A stretch of 64,000 nt of DNA from Rubrivivax sp. (GCA_027487905.1 JAIYCR010000038.1:101351-165350); one strand, 5' to 3'. Numbered from the stretch's first letter, positions 24,558 to 33,290 are shown. Notes: generated by a model not told the origin, from the letters alone. Made by a program: numbers and translations.

Positions 24558-26495
24558 ATGGCCGCGTTGCAGGCGCTGATGGCGCCCCCGCAACCCGTCC
24601 GGCTGCTCTTGCTGAGCGTCCACGCGGACCGGGTGCGCGCGCAGCTGTCGGGCCAGGTGCTGTCGCCGGCCGACGCGGGGCCGCTGCGCGACGACATCTC
24701 CACCGACGAGATCACGCCGTTGCCGTCGATGGTGCATTTCGACGCCACGCTCGGGCGCCATGCCCACACCGGCTTCACCGCGGGCGGCGAGCGGCCCATC
24801 GGTCTGGGCGCACTGCAGCAAGCCGGCATCACGGTGCTGGTGGGCGGACGTCGCTACGGCAAGGGCAGCTCGCGCGAGCACAGCCCGCTGGCCGAGCGGG
24901 CCGCGGGCGTGCGCCTGGTCATCGCCGAAAGCTTTGAGCGGCTGTATCGCCAGAACGCGGACAACCTGGGGCTTTTCACCAGCACCGACCTGTCGCTGGC
25001 AGACCGCCTGCTGCGCGGCGAGTGGCCCACGCTGGACGAACTGCTGCACGGGCGCGACGCCCAAGCCGCCGCCATCCTGCGCGCGGGCGGTCTGCTGGCC
25101 TACGGCCTGGGCCCTGACGAAGCCGGCCCGGCCCCAGCCCCAGTCCCGGCATCCGGCCCCAGGACCCTCTTCCACAAGATCGTCGATCGGCACCGCGTGC
25201 GGCCCGGTTTCGTCCGCACCGATCTGCGCTTCATCCACGAGTACTACACCGGCCTGTGTGCCCACCTGCTGGACACCCACGGCACCGGTCAAGCCACGCT
25301 GCACGAGCCCGAGCGCATCGTCTGCTTCGAAGACCACCTGTCCTATGCCGACCAAAGCCCGGCGCACCTGGCGCAGGGCCTGCTGGGCGGGGTGCGTCGC
25401 CTGTCACGGGCGCACCGCGCCTTCGTCGCGCGCCACGGGCTGCGCGACCATGGGCCTGCCGCCGTGGGTGGCGGCTCCCAGGGCATCTCGCATGCGCTGG
25501 TGGCCGAGCGTTACGCCCGGCCGGGCGAACTCATCGCCGGCACCGACTCGCACACGCCGCACAGCGGTGCACTGGGCTGCGTGGCCATCGGCGTGGGCAC
25601 CACCGACATGGCCAATGCCTTCCTCACCGGCGCCATCCGGCTCACCGACGCGCCGGTGCTGCGGGTGGAGGTGCAGGGCCATCTGCCGCCGGGGGTGACG
25701 GCCAAGGACCTCGCCTTGCACCTGCTGGCGCTGCCGGCCATCCGTGCCGGCGCTGGCGTGGGGCGGGTGTTCGAGTTCGGCGGACCCGCGGTGCGCTCGC
25801 TCGGCACCGATGAACGCGCGACGCTGACCAACATGACGGCCGAACTTGGGGGCCTGACCGGCCTGGTGGAGCCCGACGCGGAGACGGTCCGGTTCATCCT
25901 GGAGCGGCGCGGCGAGCGCCTCACGCTCGAGGACTGGATGCGAAGCGACGCCGACGCGCCCTATGCCGAGCGTTTGCTGGTGGACGCCTCGGCCTTGTCG
26001 CCGATGGTCGCGCGCCCCGGCGACCCGGGCCGGGGCCTGCCGCTGGCCGAGCTCGCCGAGCGCCCCCGCATCGACATCGCCTACGCCGGTTCGTGCACGG
26101 CCGGCAAGCGCGAGGACTTCGAGCAGTACCACGCCGTGCTGCACTGGGCCGCACGACGTGGCCTGCGCGTGCCCGACGGCGTGGCCTTCTATCTGCAGTT
26201 CGGCACCGAGGACGTTCGCGAGCACTGCATCGCCCAGGGCCATCTGGCGGCATTCGAGGCGGTGGGCGCTCGGGTGCTGCAGCCGGCCTGCGGCGCCTGC
26301 GCGAACTGCGGTCCGGGCGCCTCGGTGGCGGCCGATCAGGTGACCGTCAGCGCCATCAACCGCAACTTTCCCGGCCGTTGCGGACCCGGGGCGGTGTGGC
26401 TGGCCAGCCCGGCCACGGTGGCGGCCAGCGCCATCGCCGGCGAGCTGCTGTCCTTTGCCGAGTTGAAGGCGCGCCATGGGGATGGCAACGCCTGA
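24558..26495 (+). CDS. Aconitase-superfamily hydratase with swapped domains (LeuD-LeuC fusion)
   Basis: This 645-residue protein places a LeuD-like swivel domain first (GGRRYGKGSSREHSPLAERA, about 95-115). A LeuC-like catalytic part follows, with GTDSHTPHSGALGC, AYAGSCTAGKREDF and ISAINRNFPGR. The [4Fe-4S] ligands are probably Cys513, Cys578 and Cys581, with Cys584 also nearby (PACGACANCGPG). Isopropylmalate isomerase normally has two separate subunits, and most single-chain aconitases carry the swivel domain last. The location next to CoA-transferase and lyase genes makes citraconate hydration to R-citramalate, or a similar reaction, more likely than leucine synthesis. It follows the Bug gene by 19 bp. 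Confidence 0.85.
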   Translation: MAALQALMAPPQPVRLLLLSVHADRVRAQLSGQVLSPADAGPLRDDISTDEITPLPSMVHFDATLGRHAHTGFTAGGERPIGLGALQQAGITVLVGGRRYGKGSSREHSPLAERAAGVRLVIAESFERLYRQNADNLGLFTSTDLSLADRLLRGEWPTLDELLHGRDAQAAAILRAGGLLAYGLGPDEAGPAPAPVPASGPRTLFHKIVDRHRVRPGFVRTDLRFIHEYYTGLCAHLLDTHGTGQATLHEPERIVCFEDHLSYADQSPAHLAQGLLGGVRRLSRAHRAFVARHGLRDHGPAAVGGGSQGISHALVAERYARPGELIAGTDSHTPHSGALGCVAIGVGTTDMANAFLTGAIRLTDAPVLRVEVQGHLPPGVTAKDLALHLLALPAIRAGAGVGRVFEFGGPAVRSLGTDERATLTNMTAELGGLTGLVEPDAETVRFILERRGERLTLEDWMRSDADAPYAERLLVDASALSPMVARPGDPGRGLPLAELAERPRIDIAYAGSCTAGKREDFEQYHAVLHWAARRGLRVPDGVAFYLQFGTEDVREHCIAQGHLAAFEAVGARVLQPACGACANCGPGASVAADQVTVSAINRNFPGRCGPGAVWLASPATVAASAIAGELLSFAELKARHGDGNA

Positions 26496-26618
26496 GCGCG
26501 GCGCGGGCGGGCCTCGGGTCCAGCCATCGGCCTGCGTTGCCAGCCGCGATCGCAACGCCGGTCGGGCCGGGGCCATATCCCTTCACCCTCGCAGGAAGCG
26601 CCGCTGCGTTAGCTTCCG

Positions 26619-27551
26619 ATGATGCAGCCTGATGTCTCTCCCACCCCGTCGCTCACCGTCTACTACGACGGCGCCTGCCCCGTGTGCCGGCGGGAGATCG
26701 CCGGATACCGCCGGCAGGCCGGCGCGGAACACTGTGCGTGGGTCGATGCGAGCCAGGCCCGCGCCGACGAGCTCGGACCTGACCTCTCCCCCACCCGTGC
26801 GCTGCAGCGGATGCATGTGCGCCGCGCCGATGGCCGACTGGTCGAGGGCGCAGCCGCCTTCGCCCTGCTGTGGCAGGCCTTTCCCGCCACCCGATGGCTC
26901 GGCCGGGTGGCCGGCTGGGCGCCGGTGACCCTCATGCTGGAAGGCGCCTACCGCGCTTTCCTGCGCATCCGGCCGCTGTGGCGGCCCCGCGGCCTGTCGC
27001 CGGTCGCGCTGCCGCAGCCCGGCATCACCGCCGCGCTGCAGGCCGACCTGCGCAGCGACCACGCGGGCGAAACCGGCGCGGTGGCCATCTACCAGGGCAT
27101 CCTGGCCGTCACCCGCGATCCGCAGCTGCGCGCCTTCGCGCAGCACCACCAGGCGACCGAACGGGAACACCTGCGGCTGATCGAAGACTGGCTCGAGCCG
27201 CGTCATCGCAGCCGCCTGCTGCCGCTGTGGCGCCTGGCCGGCTGGATGACCGGCGCCCTGCCGGCCGCCTTCGGTGCACGGGCGGTCTATCGCACCATCG
27301 AGTCGGTGGAGACCTTCGTCGACCACCACTACGAGGCGCAGATCCGCCGCATCGATTCACTGCCCCCCGATGACGAGCGCACCCGGCTGCGCACGCTGCT
27401 GCTGCAGTGCCAGGCCGAGGAAGTCGCCCACCGGGACGACGCCGCCTCTCGGCTGGTCGGCAGCGACCGGGCGGCCGCGCTGGCCCGGGTGTGGACCTCA
27501 CTCGTGGCCGCGGGCTCCCAGGCGGCCGTGGTGCTGGCCCGCAGGATCTGA
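26619..27551 (+). CDS. DCC thiol-disulfide domain fused to Coq7-type demethoxyubiquinone hydroxylase
   Basis: Residues 12-130 look like a DCC (DUF393) domain, starting with YYDGACPVC (C20, C23). From about residue 135 the protein is Coq7-like, with the di-iron ligand helices DHAGETGAVAIYQG, HHQATEREHLRLIEDWL, ESVETFVDHHYEAQI and CQAEEVAHRDDA. Coq7 hydroxylates demethoxyubiquinone, the penultimate step of ubiquinone synthesis, at the inner membrane. Coq7 is usually encoded alone, at about 170-220 residues. The fusion suggests a redox partner or electron-delivery role for the DCC part, which is inference. Total length is 310 residues. Confidence 0.85.
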   Translation: MMQPDVSPTPSLTVYYDGACPVCRREIAGYRRQAGAEHCAWVDASQARADELGPDLSPTRALQRMHVRRADGRLVEGAAAFALLWQAFPATRWLGRVAGWAPVTLMLEGAYRAFLRIRPLWRPRGLSPVALPQPGITAALQADLRSDHAGETGAVAIYQGILAVTRDPQLRAFAQHHQATEREHLRLIEDWLEPRHRSRLLPLWRLAGWMTGALPAAFGARAVYRTIESVETFVDHHYEAQIRRIDSLPPDDERTRLRTLLLQCQAEEVAHRDDAASRLVGSDRAAALARVWTSLVAAGSQAAVVLARRI

Positions 27552-27558
27552 ACCGCGC

Positions 27559-27918
27559 TCAGGCGCGGCCAGCGCCGGGCTGCAGCGCGATCAGCGCCAT
27601 CCCGAGCAGGCACAGCGCGCCACCGGCCAGATCCCAGCGGGTGGGTAGCAGCCCGTCCACCCGCCACAGCCACAGCAGCGCAACGACCACGTAGATGCCC
27701 CCATACGCCGCGTAGGTGCGGCCCGAAGCGGTGGGGTGCAGGGTCAGGAGCCAGGCGAAGAGCGCCAGCGCCGCCGCGGCCGGCAGCAGCAGCCAGGCGC
27801 TGCGGCCTTCGCGCAGGACCAGCCAGGGCAGGTAGCAGCCGACGATCTCGGCCACTGCGGTGAGGGTGAAAAGGCCGGTCAGGCGCAGAAGGTCGGTCAT
27901 GCGCAGCAGCTCGGTCAT
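27559..27918 (-). CDS. ynfA: YnfA/UPF0060 family small membrane protein
   Basis: The product has the four-helix pattern of the YnfA family, including [16 protein letters not shown], the [20 protein letters not shown] segment and a final hydrophobic helix. It is related to small multidrug-resistance transporters, and its function is not settled. ATG at 27918 gives 119 residues with a duplicated-looking start ([13 protein letters not shown]). ATG at 27900 gives 113 residues and fits the family length better. It is convergent with the DCC-Coq7 gene, 7 bp away. Confidence 0.85.
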   Translation of the reverse strand: MTELLRMTDLLRLTGLFTLTAVAEIVGCYLPWLVLREGRSAWLLLPAAAALALFAWLLTLHPTASGRTYAAYGGIYVVVALLWLWRVDGLLPTRWDLAGGALCLLGMALIALQPGAGRA

Positions 27919-27978
27919 CCGGGAGGCGTCGTGGCCGGCGGCATCTTAATGCTGCCCCGCCGCCGCCCGCCGCAAGCC

Positions 27979-28674
27979 TCAGGACACCTTCACCCGCAAT
28001 TCGCCCAGGCCAGCCACCGAGCCCACCATCAAGTCGCCGCTGACGACCGCGCCCACGCCTTCGGGGGTTCCGGTGTAGATCAGGTCACCGGGCTGGAGCT
28101 CCCAGGCTGCCGACAGGTGCTCGATGGTCTCGGCGATGTTCCAGATGAGCTTGTGCACGAAGCTGCCCTGGCGGGGCTGGCCGTTGACCTGCAGGCTGAT
28201 GGCTGCGTTGAGCACGTCACCCGCGTCGGCGGCCGGCGTGATGGGGCCGATGGGCGAGCTGTGGTCGAAGGCCTTGCCGATGCACCACGGCCGGCCCTGC
28301 TTCTTCATGTCGCCCTGCAGGTCGCGGCGCGTCATGTCCAGGCCCACCGCATAGCCGAACACATGCTTCATCGCATCGGCGGCGGCGATGTTGCGCCCGC
28401 CGGTGCCGATGGCGGCCACCAGTTCGATCTCGTGGTGGAAGTTCTTGGTGAGCGTGGGATAGGGCACCTCGCCCGTCTCGCCGGTGTTCACCACCACCAC
28501 CGTGTCGGCGGGCTTGAGGAAGAAGAAGGGCGGCTCGCGGCCGGTGAAGCCCATCTCCTTGGCATGGTCCTCGTAGTTGCGGCCCACGCAGTACACGCGG
28601 TGCACGGGGAAACGCTCGGCGCGCCCGACGACGGGAACGCTGACGACGGCCGGAGGGGTGAAGAGGTAGCTCAT
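27979..28674 (-). CDS. Fumarylacetoacetate hydrolase family protein
   Basis: The 231-residue protein has the FAH fold signature: VYCVGRNYEDHAKEMG, PPFFFLKPADTVV, the metal ligands in FHHEIELVAAIG, GYAVGLDMTRRDLQ and the late TGTPEGVGAVVSGD. Members cleave or decarboxylate beta-diketo acids or act as fumarylpyruvate hydrolase or oxaloacetate decarboxylase. This one has the short single-domain length of the fumarylpyruvate hydrolase and YcgM type. It ends the minus-strand operon that starts at 37864, where it probably handles a late intermediate of ring degradation. Confidence 0.88.
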   Translation of the reverse strand: MSYLFTPPAVVSVPVVGRAERFPVHRVYCVGRNYEDHAKEMGFTGREPPFFFLKPADTVVVVNTGETGEVPYPTLTKNFHHEIELVAAIGTGGRNIAAADAMKHVFGYAVGLDMTRRDLQGDMKKQGRPWCIGKAFDHSSPIGPITPAADAGDVLNAAISLQVNGQPRQGSFVHKLIWNIAETIEHLSAAWELQPGDLIYTGTPEGVGAVVSGDLMVGSVAGLGELRVKVS

Positions 28675-28701
28675 GGGGTTGCGCCGGTTGGAAGGTGGGG
28701 A

Positions 28702-28742
28702 ACAGACAGACGGACAGGCAGGCAGACAGACAGAGGGACAGA
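28702..28742. repeat. GACA/GGCA tetranucleotide repeat
   Basis: About ten imperfect 4-bp units (GACA, GGCA, GACG) lie in the 75-bp gap between the DUF1330 and FAH genes. The tract looks like a slippage-prone microsatellite. It falls in the transcribed spacer of the operon and no hairpin is obvious. Confidence 0.6.
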
Positions 28743-28749
28743 CCGTGCG

Positions 28750-29052
28750 TCAGGTGGTGGCATCGCCGCTTTCGACGATCACATTCTCGACAATGCCGCC
28801 GCCGTCGCGCCGGAACGCTGCCGCGGCCCGGTACTCGTCGGACTGGAAACAGTTCACGCCCGCCTCCAGCGTGGGGAACTCGATGACCACGAAGCGATGG
28901 AACTGCTCGGGCCCTTCCATGATCTGGTAGCGCCCGCCCCGGGCCAGCACCCGCCCCTGGTGGCGGGCGATGATGGCCGGAACCAGGTCGGTGTATTTCT
29001 TGTACTGCACCGGGTCGTCGATGCGGCAGCGCGAGATCCAGTAGGCGGGCAT
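28750..29052 (-). CDS. DUF1330 domain protein
   Basis: The 100-residue product is a single ferredoxin-like dimeric alpha-beta-barrel domain, with YWISRCRIDDPVQYKKYTDLVPAIIARHQGRVLARGG and FVVIEFPTLEAGVNCFQSDEYRAA. DUF1330 proteins have no established activity, though related folds bind heme or small aromatic molecules. It lies between the TRAP large permease and the FAH hydrolase on the same strand, so it belongs to the catabolic operon. Length and start are typical. Confidence 0.85.
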   Translation of the reverse strand: MPAYWISRCRIDDPVQYKKYTDLVPAIIARHQGRVLARGGRYQIMEGPEQFHRFVVIEFPTLEAGVNCFQSDEYRAAAAFRRDGGGIVENVIVESGDATT

Positions 29053-29100
29053 GGTCCGGTCCTAGGTGGGTGTTGGGGATGAAGGGGACAGGCGGGCCGC

Positions 29101-30468
29101 TCAGCCGGCCGCCACTGCATTGCCCAGGTTGGGCAGCCAGGTGGCCAGGCTCGGGAACAGGACGATGGCGATGATGGCCGTCAAGAGCGCCATCCAGTAG
29201 GGAACCGCACCCCGGAAGATCTCCCCGTTCTTCAAGCCCGGCTCGTCGGGTAATGCGGCTTTCACCGTGAACACCAGGATGCCGAAGGGCGGGGTGAGAA
29301 GCCCCGTCTCGATCGCCAGGATGCCGATGATCGCGAAGGCGATGGGGTCGAAACCCAGCGCCATGGCCACCGGCGCGAACACCGGCACCGTCAGCAGGAT
29401 GATCGAGATGGAGTCGATGATCGCGCCCAGCAAGAACCACACCAGGACCATCAGCGCGAGCACCACATAGGGCGACAGCCCCGAGTTCACGAAGAAGTCC
29501 TTGGCCATGCCGGTCACGCCGGTCATGGACAGCACCCGCGAGTACAGCTGCGCCGTCACCAGCAGCAGCAGGAGCGGCGCGGAGGTGCGGCCCACCGAGA
29601 TGATGGCCTGCACCATCTCCGGCGGCTTCATGCCGCGCGCGATGGCCAGCAGCAGCGCGAGCGTGGCGCCCACGCCGGCGCCCTCGGTGGGCGTGAAGAA
29701 GCCGAACCAGATGCCGCCCAGCACCACCACCACCAGGGCCAGGATGCCCACCGTGCTCCACAGGATGGTGCGCAGGTCGGTTTCGGGCGCGGCATCCACC
29801 TCCGCCCTGGCCAGGCGCTGCACCTCGGGGAGATCGGGGCCTTCGCCCACGCGGTGCGGCTGGGTGCGCGCCACCCACAGGATGTAGCCGATGTAGAGCA
29901 CCACCACCACCAGCCCTGGGATGATGCCGGCGATGAAGAGCTTGCCGATGGCCATCTCGGTGAGCACGCCCCAGACGATCATCAGTACCGACGGCGGAAT
30001 CAGCATGCCCAGGCAGGCGCTGCCGGCGATGCAGCCCAGCGCGAACTTGCGCTCGTAGCCGTGGCGCCGCATTTCGGGGTAGGCGATCTTGGAGAAGGCC
30101 GCCGCCGCCGCGATGGACACGCCCGTGATGAAGGCGAACACAGCGTTGGACAGCACCGTGGCCACGCCCAGGCGGCCGGGCACGCGCCGGGTGCTGCGGT
30201 TGATGAGGGCGAAGAGGTCGCTCGCCGCACCGCACTTGGACAGGAACTCGCCCATCAGCAGGAACAGCGGAATGACCGCGAAGATGTAGTCGCGCAGCGC
30301 CTCGTAGGCGGTGTTGGAGGCGAAGGTCAGCATGGCCTGCGGGTCCTGCGTGAGCAGGTACAGGCCGAGCATGCTGGTCAGGCCCAGCGCCACGGCGATG
30401 TGGATGCCGCTGAAGACCAGCACCAGCAAGGTGCCGATCACGATCATCATGTCCAGGGTGTCGTACAT
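29101..30468 (-). CDS. dctM: TRAP transporter large permease (DctM)
   Basis: The 455-residue inner-membrane protein has about twelve hydrophobic segments and DctM motifs, including LFLLMGEFLSKCG, the segment SIAAAAAFSKIAYPEM and TPTEGAGVGA. TRAP permeases use a sodium gradient to import organic acids handed over by a DctP receptor. The gene follows dctQ by 9 bp and is followed by the DUF1330 gene. The order P-Q-M is complete in this operon, so the transporter should be functional. Confidence 0.92.
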   Translation of the reverse strand: MYDTLDMMIVIGTLLVLVFSGIHIAVALGLTSMLGLYLLTQDPQAMLTFASNTAYEALRDYIFAVIPLFLLMGEFLSKCGAASDLFALINRSTRRVPGRLGVATVLSNAVFAFITGVSIAAAAAFSKIAYPEMRRHGYERKFALGCIAGSACLGMLIPPSVLMIVWGVLTEMAIGKLFIAGIIPGLVVVVLYIGYILWVARTQPHRVGEGPDLPEVQRLARAEVDAAPETDLRTILWSTVGILALVVVVLGGIWFGFFTPTEGAGVGATLALLLAIARGMKPPEMVQAIISVGRTSAPLLLLLVTAQLYSRVLSMTGVTGMAKDFFVNSGLSPYVVLALMVLVWFLLGAIIDSISIILLTVPVFAPVAMALGFDPIAFAIIGILAIETGLLTPPFGILVFTVKAALPDEPGLKNGEIFRGAVPYWMALLTAIIAIVLFPSLATWLPNLGNAVAAG

Positions 30469-30477
30469 GGCCTTGCC

Positions 30478-31002
30478 TCAGTGGGATGCGCCGATGACGC
30501 CGGGGCCGACGCCTCGGCCGGCGTCGGCCAGGTGCTGGATCAGGTTGAGCAGGTAGCTGAAGGCCGCCACGAAGGTGCCCACCACCAGCACGAAGCGGGC
30601 GGGCCACACCGGAACGCGAAGCGCGCCCTCGCCCTCGAATTCGCCGGAGGTCCACGCGTGCGACAGGCCCTCCACGCTGCCCCAGCAGATAAGGGAGAAG
30701 AACACCAGCCCGGCCAGTGCGGCCAGCGCCGCAAACAGGCTCTGCGCGCGCGGCCCGCCGCGGCTCACGAACATGTCCACATGCAGCATGCCGCCCGAGC
30801 GGATGGCGAAGCCCGCCTGCAGGTAGCAGATGATGACGATGGACAACGAGACGATCTCGGTGGTGCCCTTGACGGGGCTGTTGAACACCACGCGGCCCAG
30901 CACGTCGGCGACCACGAGGAAACACAGCAGAAACGCCAGCACCGCCGCCAAGACGAGCAGCAGCCGGGTCACCTGGTTGTTCAGGCGCGTGAGGAAGTTC
31001 AT
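30478..31002 (-). CDS. dctQ: TRAP transporter small permease (DctQ)
   Basis: This 174-residue protein has four hydrophobic helices, at about 14-36, 51-66, 86-108 and 131-153, the usual DctQ layout. DctQ forms the membrane part of the TRAP complex with DctM and is needed for transport. It lies between dctP and dctM; the 107-bp gap to dctP holds two strong hairpins. DctQ proteins are poorly conserved, so the call depends on the layout and neighbours. Confidence 0.9.
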   Translation of the reverse strand: MNFLTRLNNQVTRLLLVLAAVLAFLLCFLVVADVLGRVVFNSPVKGTTEIVSLSIVIICYLQAGFAIRSGGMLHVDMFVSRGGPRAQSLFAALAALAGLVFFSLICWGSVEGLSHAWTSGEFEGEGALRVPVWPARFVLVVGTFVAAFSYLLNLIQHLADAGRGVGPGVIGASH

Positions 31003-31028
31003 GGATGGGTCCGGCAGGCAGGAGGGAA

Positions 31029-31059
31029 GCCCCGCTGCGGTTCACCACAGCGGGGGCTG
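31029..31059 (-). terminator. Hairpin in the dctP-dctQ gap (distal)
   Basis: AGCCCCGCTG at 31029-31038 pairs with CAGCGGGGGCT at 31049-31059, with one bulged base. No U-tract follows on the minus strand. In this position it may act as a partial terminator or protect the upstream dctP message. Confidence 0.5.
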
Positions 31060-31074
31060 ATCCGACGCAGGGGG

Positions 31075-31099
31075 CCTGCGGGCCGACTCGGCCCGCAGG
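31075..31099 (-). terminator. Perfect 10-bp hairpin directly after dctP
   Basis: CCTGCGGGCC at 31075-31084 and GGCCCGCAGG at 31090-31099 form a perfect stem with a 5-base loop, 11 bp after the dctP stop codon. It lacks a U-tract. Together with the second hairpin it probably raises receptor output relative to the permease genes. Confidence 0.6.
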
Positions 31100-31109
31100 T
31101 GGTGCGCGC

Positions 31110-32177
31110 TTACTTGATCTCGTAGCGCACAGGCCACTTGTGGCCGAGCTTCTCCGCCTCTTCCAGCGTGATCTTCAGCACCTGCGAGGCCGGCAGGCCC
31201 TGCTTGTCCAGCTCGGTGGCCTGCGCCTGCGGCCAGGTGCGAAGCGAGTTGGCCCACTCCAGCCGCACCGACTCGGGCACCGCCTTCACGTTCACGCCCA
31301 GGCTTCGCAGCTGCGCGAGCTGCTTCGGATAGTTCTCCTCGTTGACTGTCCCGGTGCGGGCCTCGAACTCGCGCGCCACTTCCACGATGATGGCCTGCAC
31401 GTCCTTGGGCAGGCGGTTGAAGCGGTTCTTGTTCATGGTCAGGCCGTGCCACGAGATGGAGCCGAAGCCCACCTCGGTGTAGTGCTTGGCCACCTCGTTG
31501 AGCTTGAAGTTCACCCAGCCCGACGGGAACATGATCCAGCCGAAGTACACACCCGTCTGCATGGAGGTGTAGGCCTCGGGCAGCGCCGACTGCACCGGCA
31601 CCGCGCCCGCGAACTCCAGCCACTTCAGGTTCAGGCCCGCGCCGGCGAGCTTGCGGCCCTTGAGCTCGGACACGGTGTTCCACTCGAAGGTGGTCCCGAG
31701 GTTGTAGCCGTTGTCCGCGATGATGGCCAGCAACTGCTGGTTGAACTTGTCCTCGAAGACCTTGGACATGTAGGGCACCTTGTCGTACACGGTGCGGGCG
31801 ATCTTCACGCTCTGCTCGGGGCTCATCGGCCCGAAGGGCAGCATCACCTGGAAGGCGTGCATCGGCAGGTTGGACGGCTCGAAGCAGAAGCAGAAGCCGC
31901 CGATGTCCACGATGCCCGACTGCACGCCTTCGAGCGTGTCGGCCACCTTCACCATGGCACCGCCATAGGCCTCGACGAACTCCACCTTGTGCTGCGTGCG
32001 GGCGGCCACCCGCTTGGTGACCTCGGGCACGAAGAAGTTCTGCATCAGGTTGACGTAGGTGTTGGCCGCGGGGTGACCCGAGGCGATGCGCAGCCGGATG
32101 TCCTCGGCCTGCGCGCTGCCGATGCCGATGGCAGCCACTGCGGCGGCCACCAGGGCCGACTTGAAACGCTTGAGCAT
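31110..32177 (-). CDS. dctP: TRAP transporter substrate-binding protein (DctP)
   Basis: The 355-residue periplasmic receptor starts with a signal peptide (SALVAAAVAAIGIGSAQA, cut near residue 24). DctP-type segments include LRIASGHPAANTYVNLMQNFF and LKGRKLAGAGLNLKWLEFAG. Such receptors bind carboxylates through a conserved arginine. The amino acids around the pocket do not identify the ligand. AGGAG precedes the ATG. It lies within the operon after the quinone oxidoreductase gene and before dctQ. Confidence 0.92.
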   Translation of the reverse strand: MLKRFKSALVAAAVAAIGIGSAQAEDIRLRIASGHPAANTYVNLMQNFFVPEVTKRVAARTQHKVEFVEAYGGAMVKVADTLEGVQSGIVDIGGFCFCFEPSNLPMHAFQVMLPFGPMSPEQSVKIARTVYDKVPYMSKVFEDKFNQQLLAIIADNGYNLGTTFEWNTVSELKGRKLAGAGLNLKWLEFAGAVPVQSALPEAYTSMQTGVYFGWIMFPSGWVNFKLNEVAKHYTEVGFGSISWHGLTMNKNRFNRLPKDVQAIIVEVAREFEARTGTVNEENYPKQLAQLRSLGVNVKAVPESVRLEWANSLRTWPQAQATELDKQGLPASQVLKITLEEAEKLGHKWPVRYEIK

Positions 32178-32309
32178 GCTTGTCTCCTGGGGGTCAGGCC
32201 CCCGTCTTGTGTTGAGGAAGGAAGAAGGTCTTCGACGAAACGCGCGGATGCGACGGAAACGCTCAGAGGTCGCAGCAAGGGGCCCGCGCGGCCCCGGGAA
32301 ACCAGGGGT

Positions 32310-33290
32310 TCAGGGCAGGATGACGCTGGAGCCGGTGGTGCGCCCGCCCTGCAGGTCGGCGTGGGCGCGGGCCAGATCGCTCAGCGAGTAGCGCTGGTGG
32401 ATGCTGATGCGAAGCGCGCCGCGCTCGAACATGCCGAACACCGCGGCGGCCGACTGCCGCAGGTCCTCGGTGGACGCGGTGTAGGTGACCAGCGTGGGGC
32501 GGGTGAAATAGAGCGAGCCCATCTTCTGCAAGGTGGCTGCCGCCACCGGCGGCGGCGCGCCGGTGGTGGTGCCGAAGGACACGAAGTAGCCGCGCGGCGC
32601 GAGGCTCGCGAGCGACTGCTCGAAGCTGTCCTTGCCCACCGAGTCGTAGACCACCGGCACGCCGGCGCCCGAGGTGATCTCCTTGACCCGGGCGGCGACG
32701 TCCTCGCTCAGCCGGTCGATGCAATGGGTGTAGCCGTTGTCCAGCGCGAGCTTGACCTTCTGCGGCCCCGAGGCCACGCCGATCATGGTCGCCCCGAGCG
32801 ATCGGCCCCACTGCCCGGCCAGCAGGCCCACGCCACCGGCTGCCGCATGCATCAGCACGAACTGCCCGGCGCGCACCGGGTAGCAGCGGTTCATCAGGTA
32901 CTCGACCGTCATGCCCTTGAGCAGGCTGGCGGCGATCTGCTCGTCGCTCATGTGGGCCGGCGCGTGCAGCAGCCGCGCAGCCGGGTAGTTGCGGTGCGTC
33001 GAGCAGGCGCCCAGCACCGGGCCGCTCATGTAGCAGACCCGCTCGCCCACCTTGAACTCGGTGACACCCTCGCCCACCGCCTCGACCACGCCCACCGCCT
33101 CGGTTCCCAGGCCGCTGGGCAGGGCCGTCGGGTACTGGCCCGAGCGGGCATAGATGTCCTGGAAGTTCAGCCCGATCGCGGTGTGGCGGATGCGGACCTC
33201 GCCGGCGGCCGGGTCGGCCAGCTCGAGCGCGTCGAGCTGCAGGACCTCCGGGCCCCCGGCGGTGTGGAAGCGGGCGGCGTGGACTTTCAT
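32310..33290 (-). CDS. Quinone oxidoreductase-like MDR dehydrogenase
   Basis: The 326-residue protein belongs to the zinc-free medium-chain dehydrogenases. It has an N-terminal GroES-like domain (NFQDIYARSGQYP, LGTEAVGVVEAVGEGV) and an NADPH-binding Rossmann domain with HAAAGGVGLLAGQWGR. Relatives reduce quinones or enone double bonds. Its position between the VOC and dctP genes puts it in the catabolic operon, where it might reduce an unsaturated intermediate. The cysteines that bind structural or catalytic zinc in alcohol dehydrogenases are absent. Confidence 0.85.
   Translation of the reverse strand: MKVHAARFHTAGGPEVLQLDALELADPAAGEVRIRHTAIGLNFQDIYARSGQYPTALPSGLGTEAVGVVEAVGEGVTEFKVGERVCYMSGPVLGACSTHRNYPAARLLHAPAHMSDEQIAASLLKGMTVEYLMNRCYPVRAGQFVLMHAAAGGVGLLAGQWGRSLGATMIGVASGPQKVKLALDNGYTHCIDRLSEDVAARVKEITSGAGVPVVYDSVGKDSFEQSLASLAPRGYFVSFGTTTGAPPPVAAATLQKMGSLYFTRPTLVTYTASTEDLRQSAAAVFGMFERGALRISIHQRYSLSDLARAHADLQGGRTTGSSVILP

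Noticed and set aside
28217..31048. 943-codon open frame on the minus strand across FAH, DUF1330 and dctQM genes
   Set aside because: It is out of frame with four well-recognised genes on the same strand and its product is Arg/Gly/His-rich with no domain, the usual shadow in GC-rich DNA.
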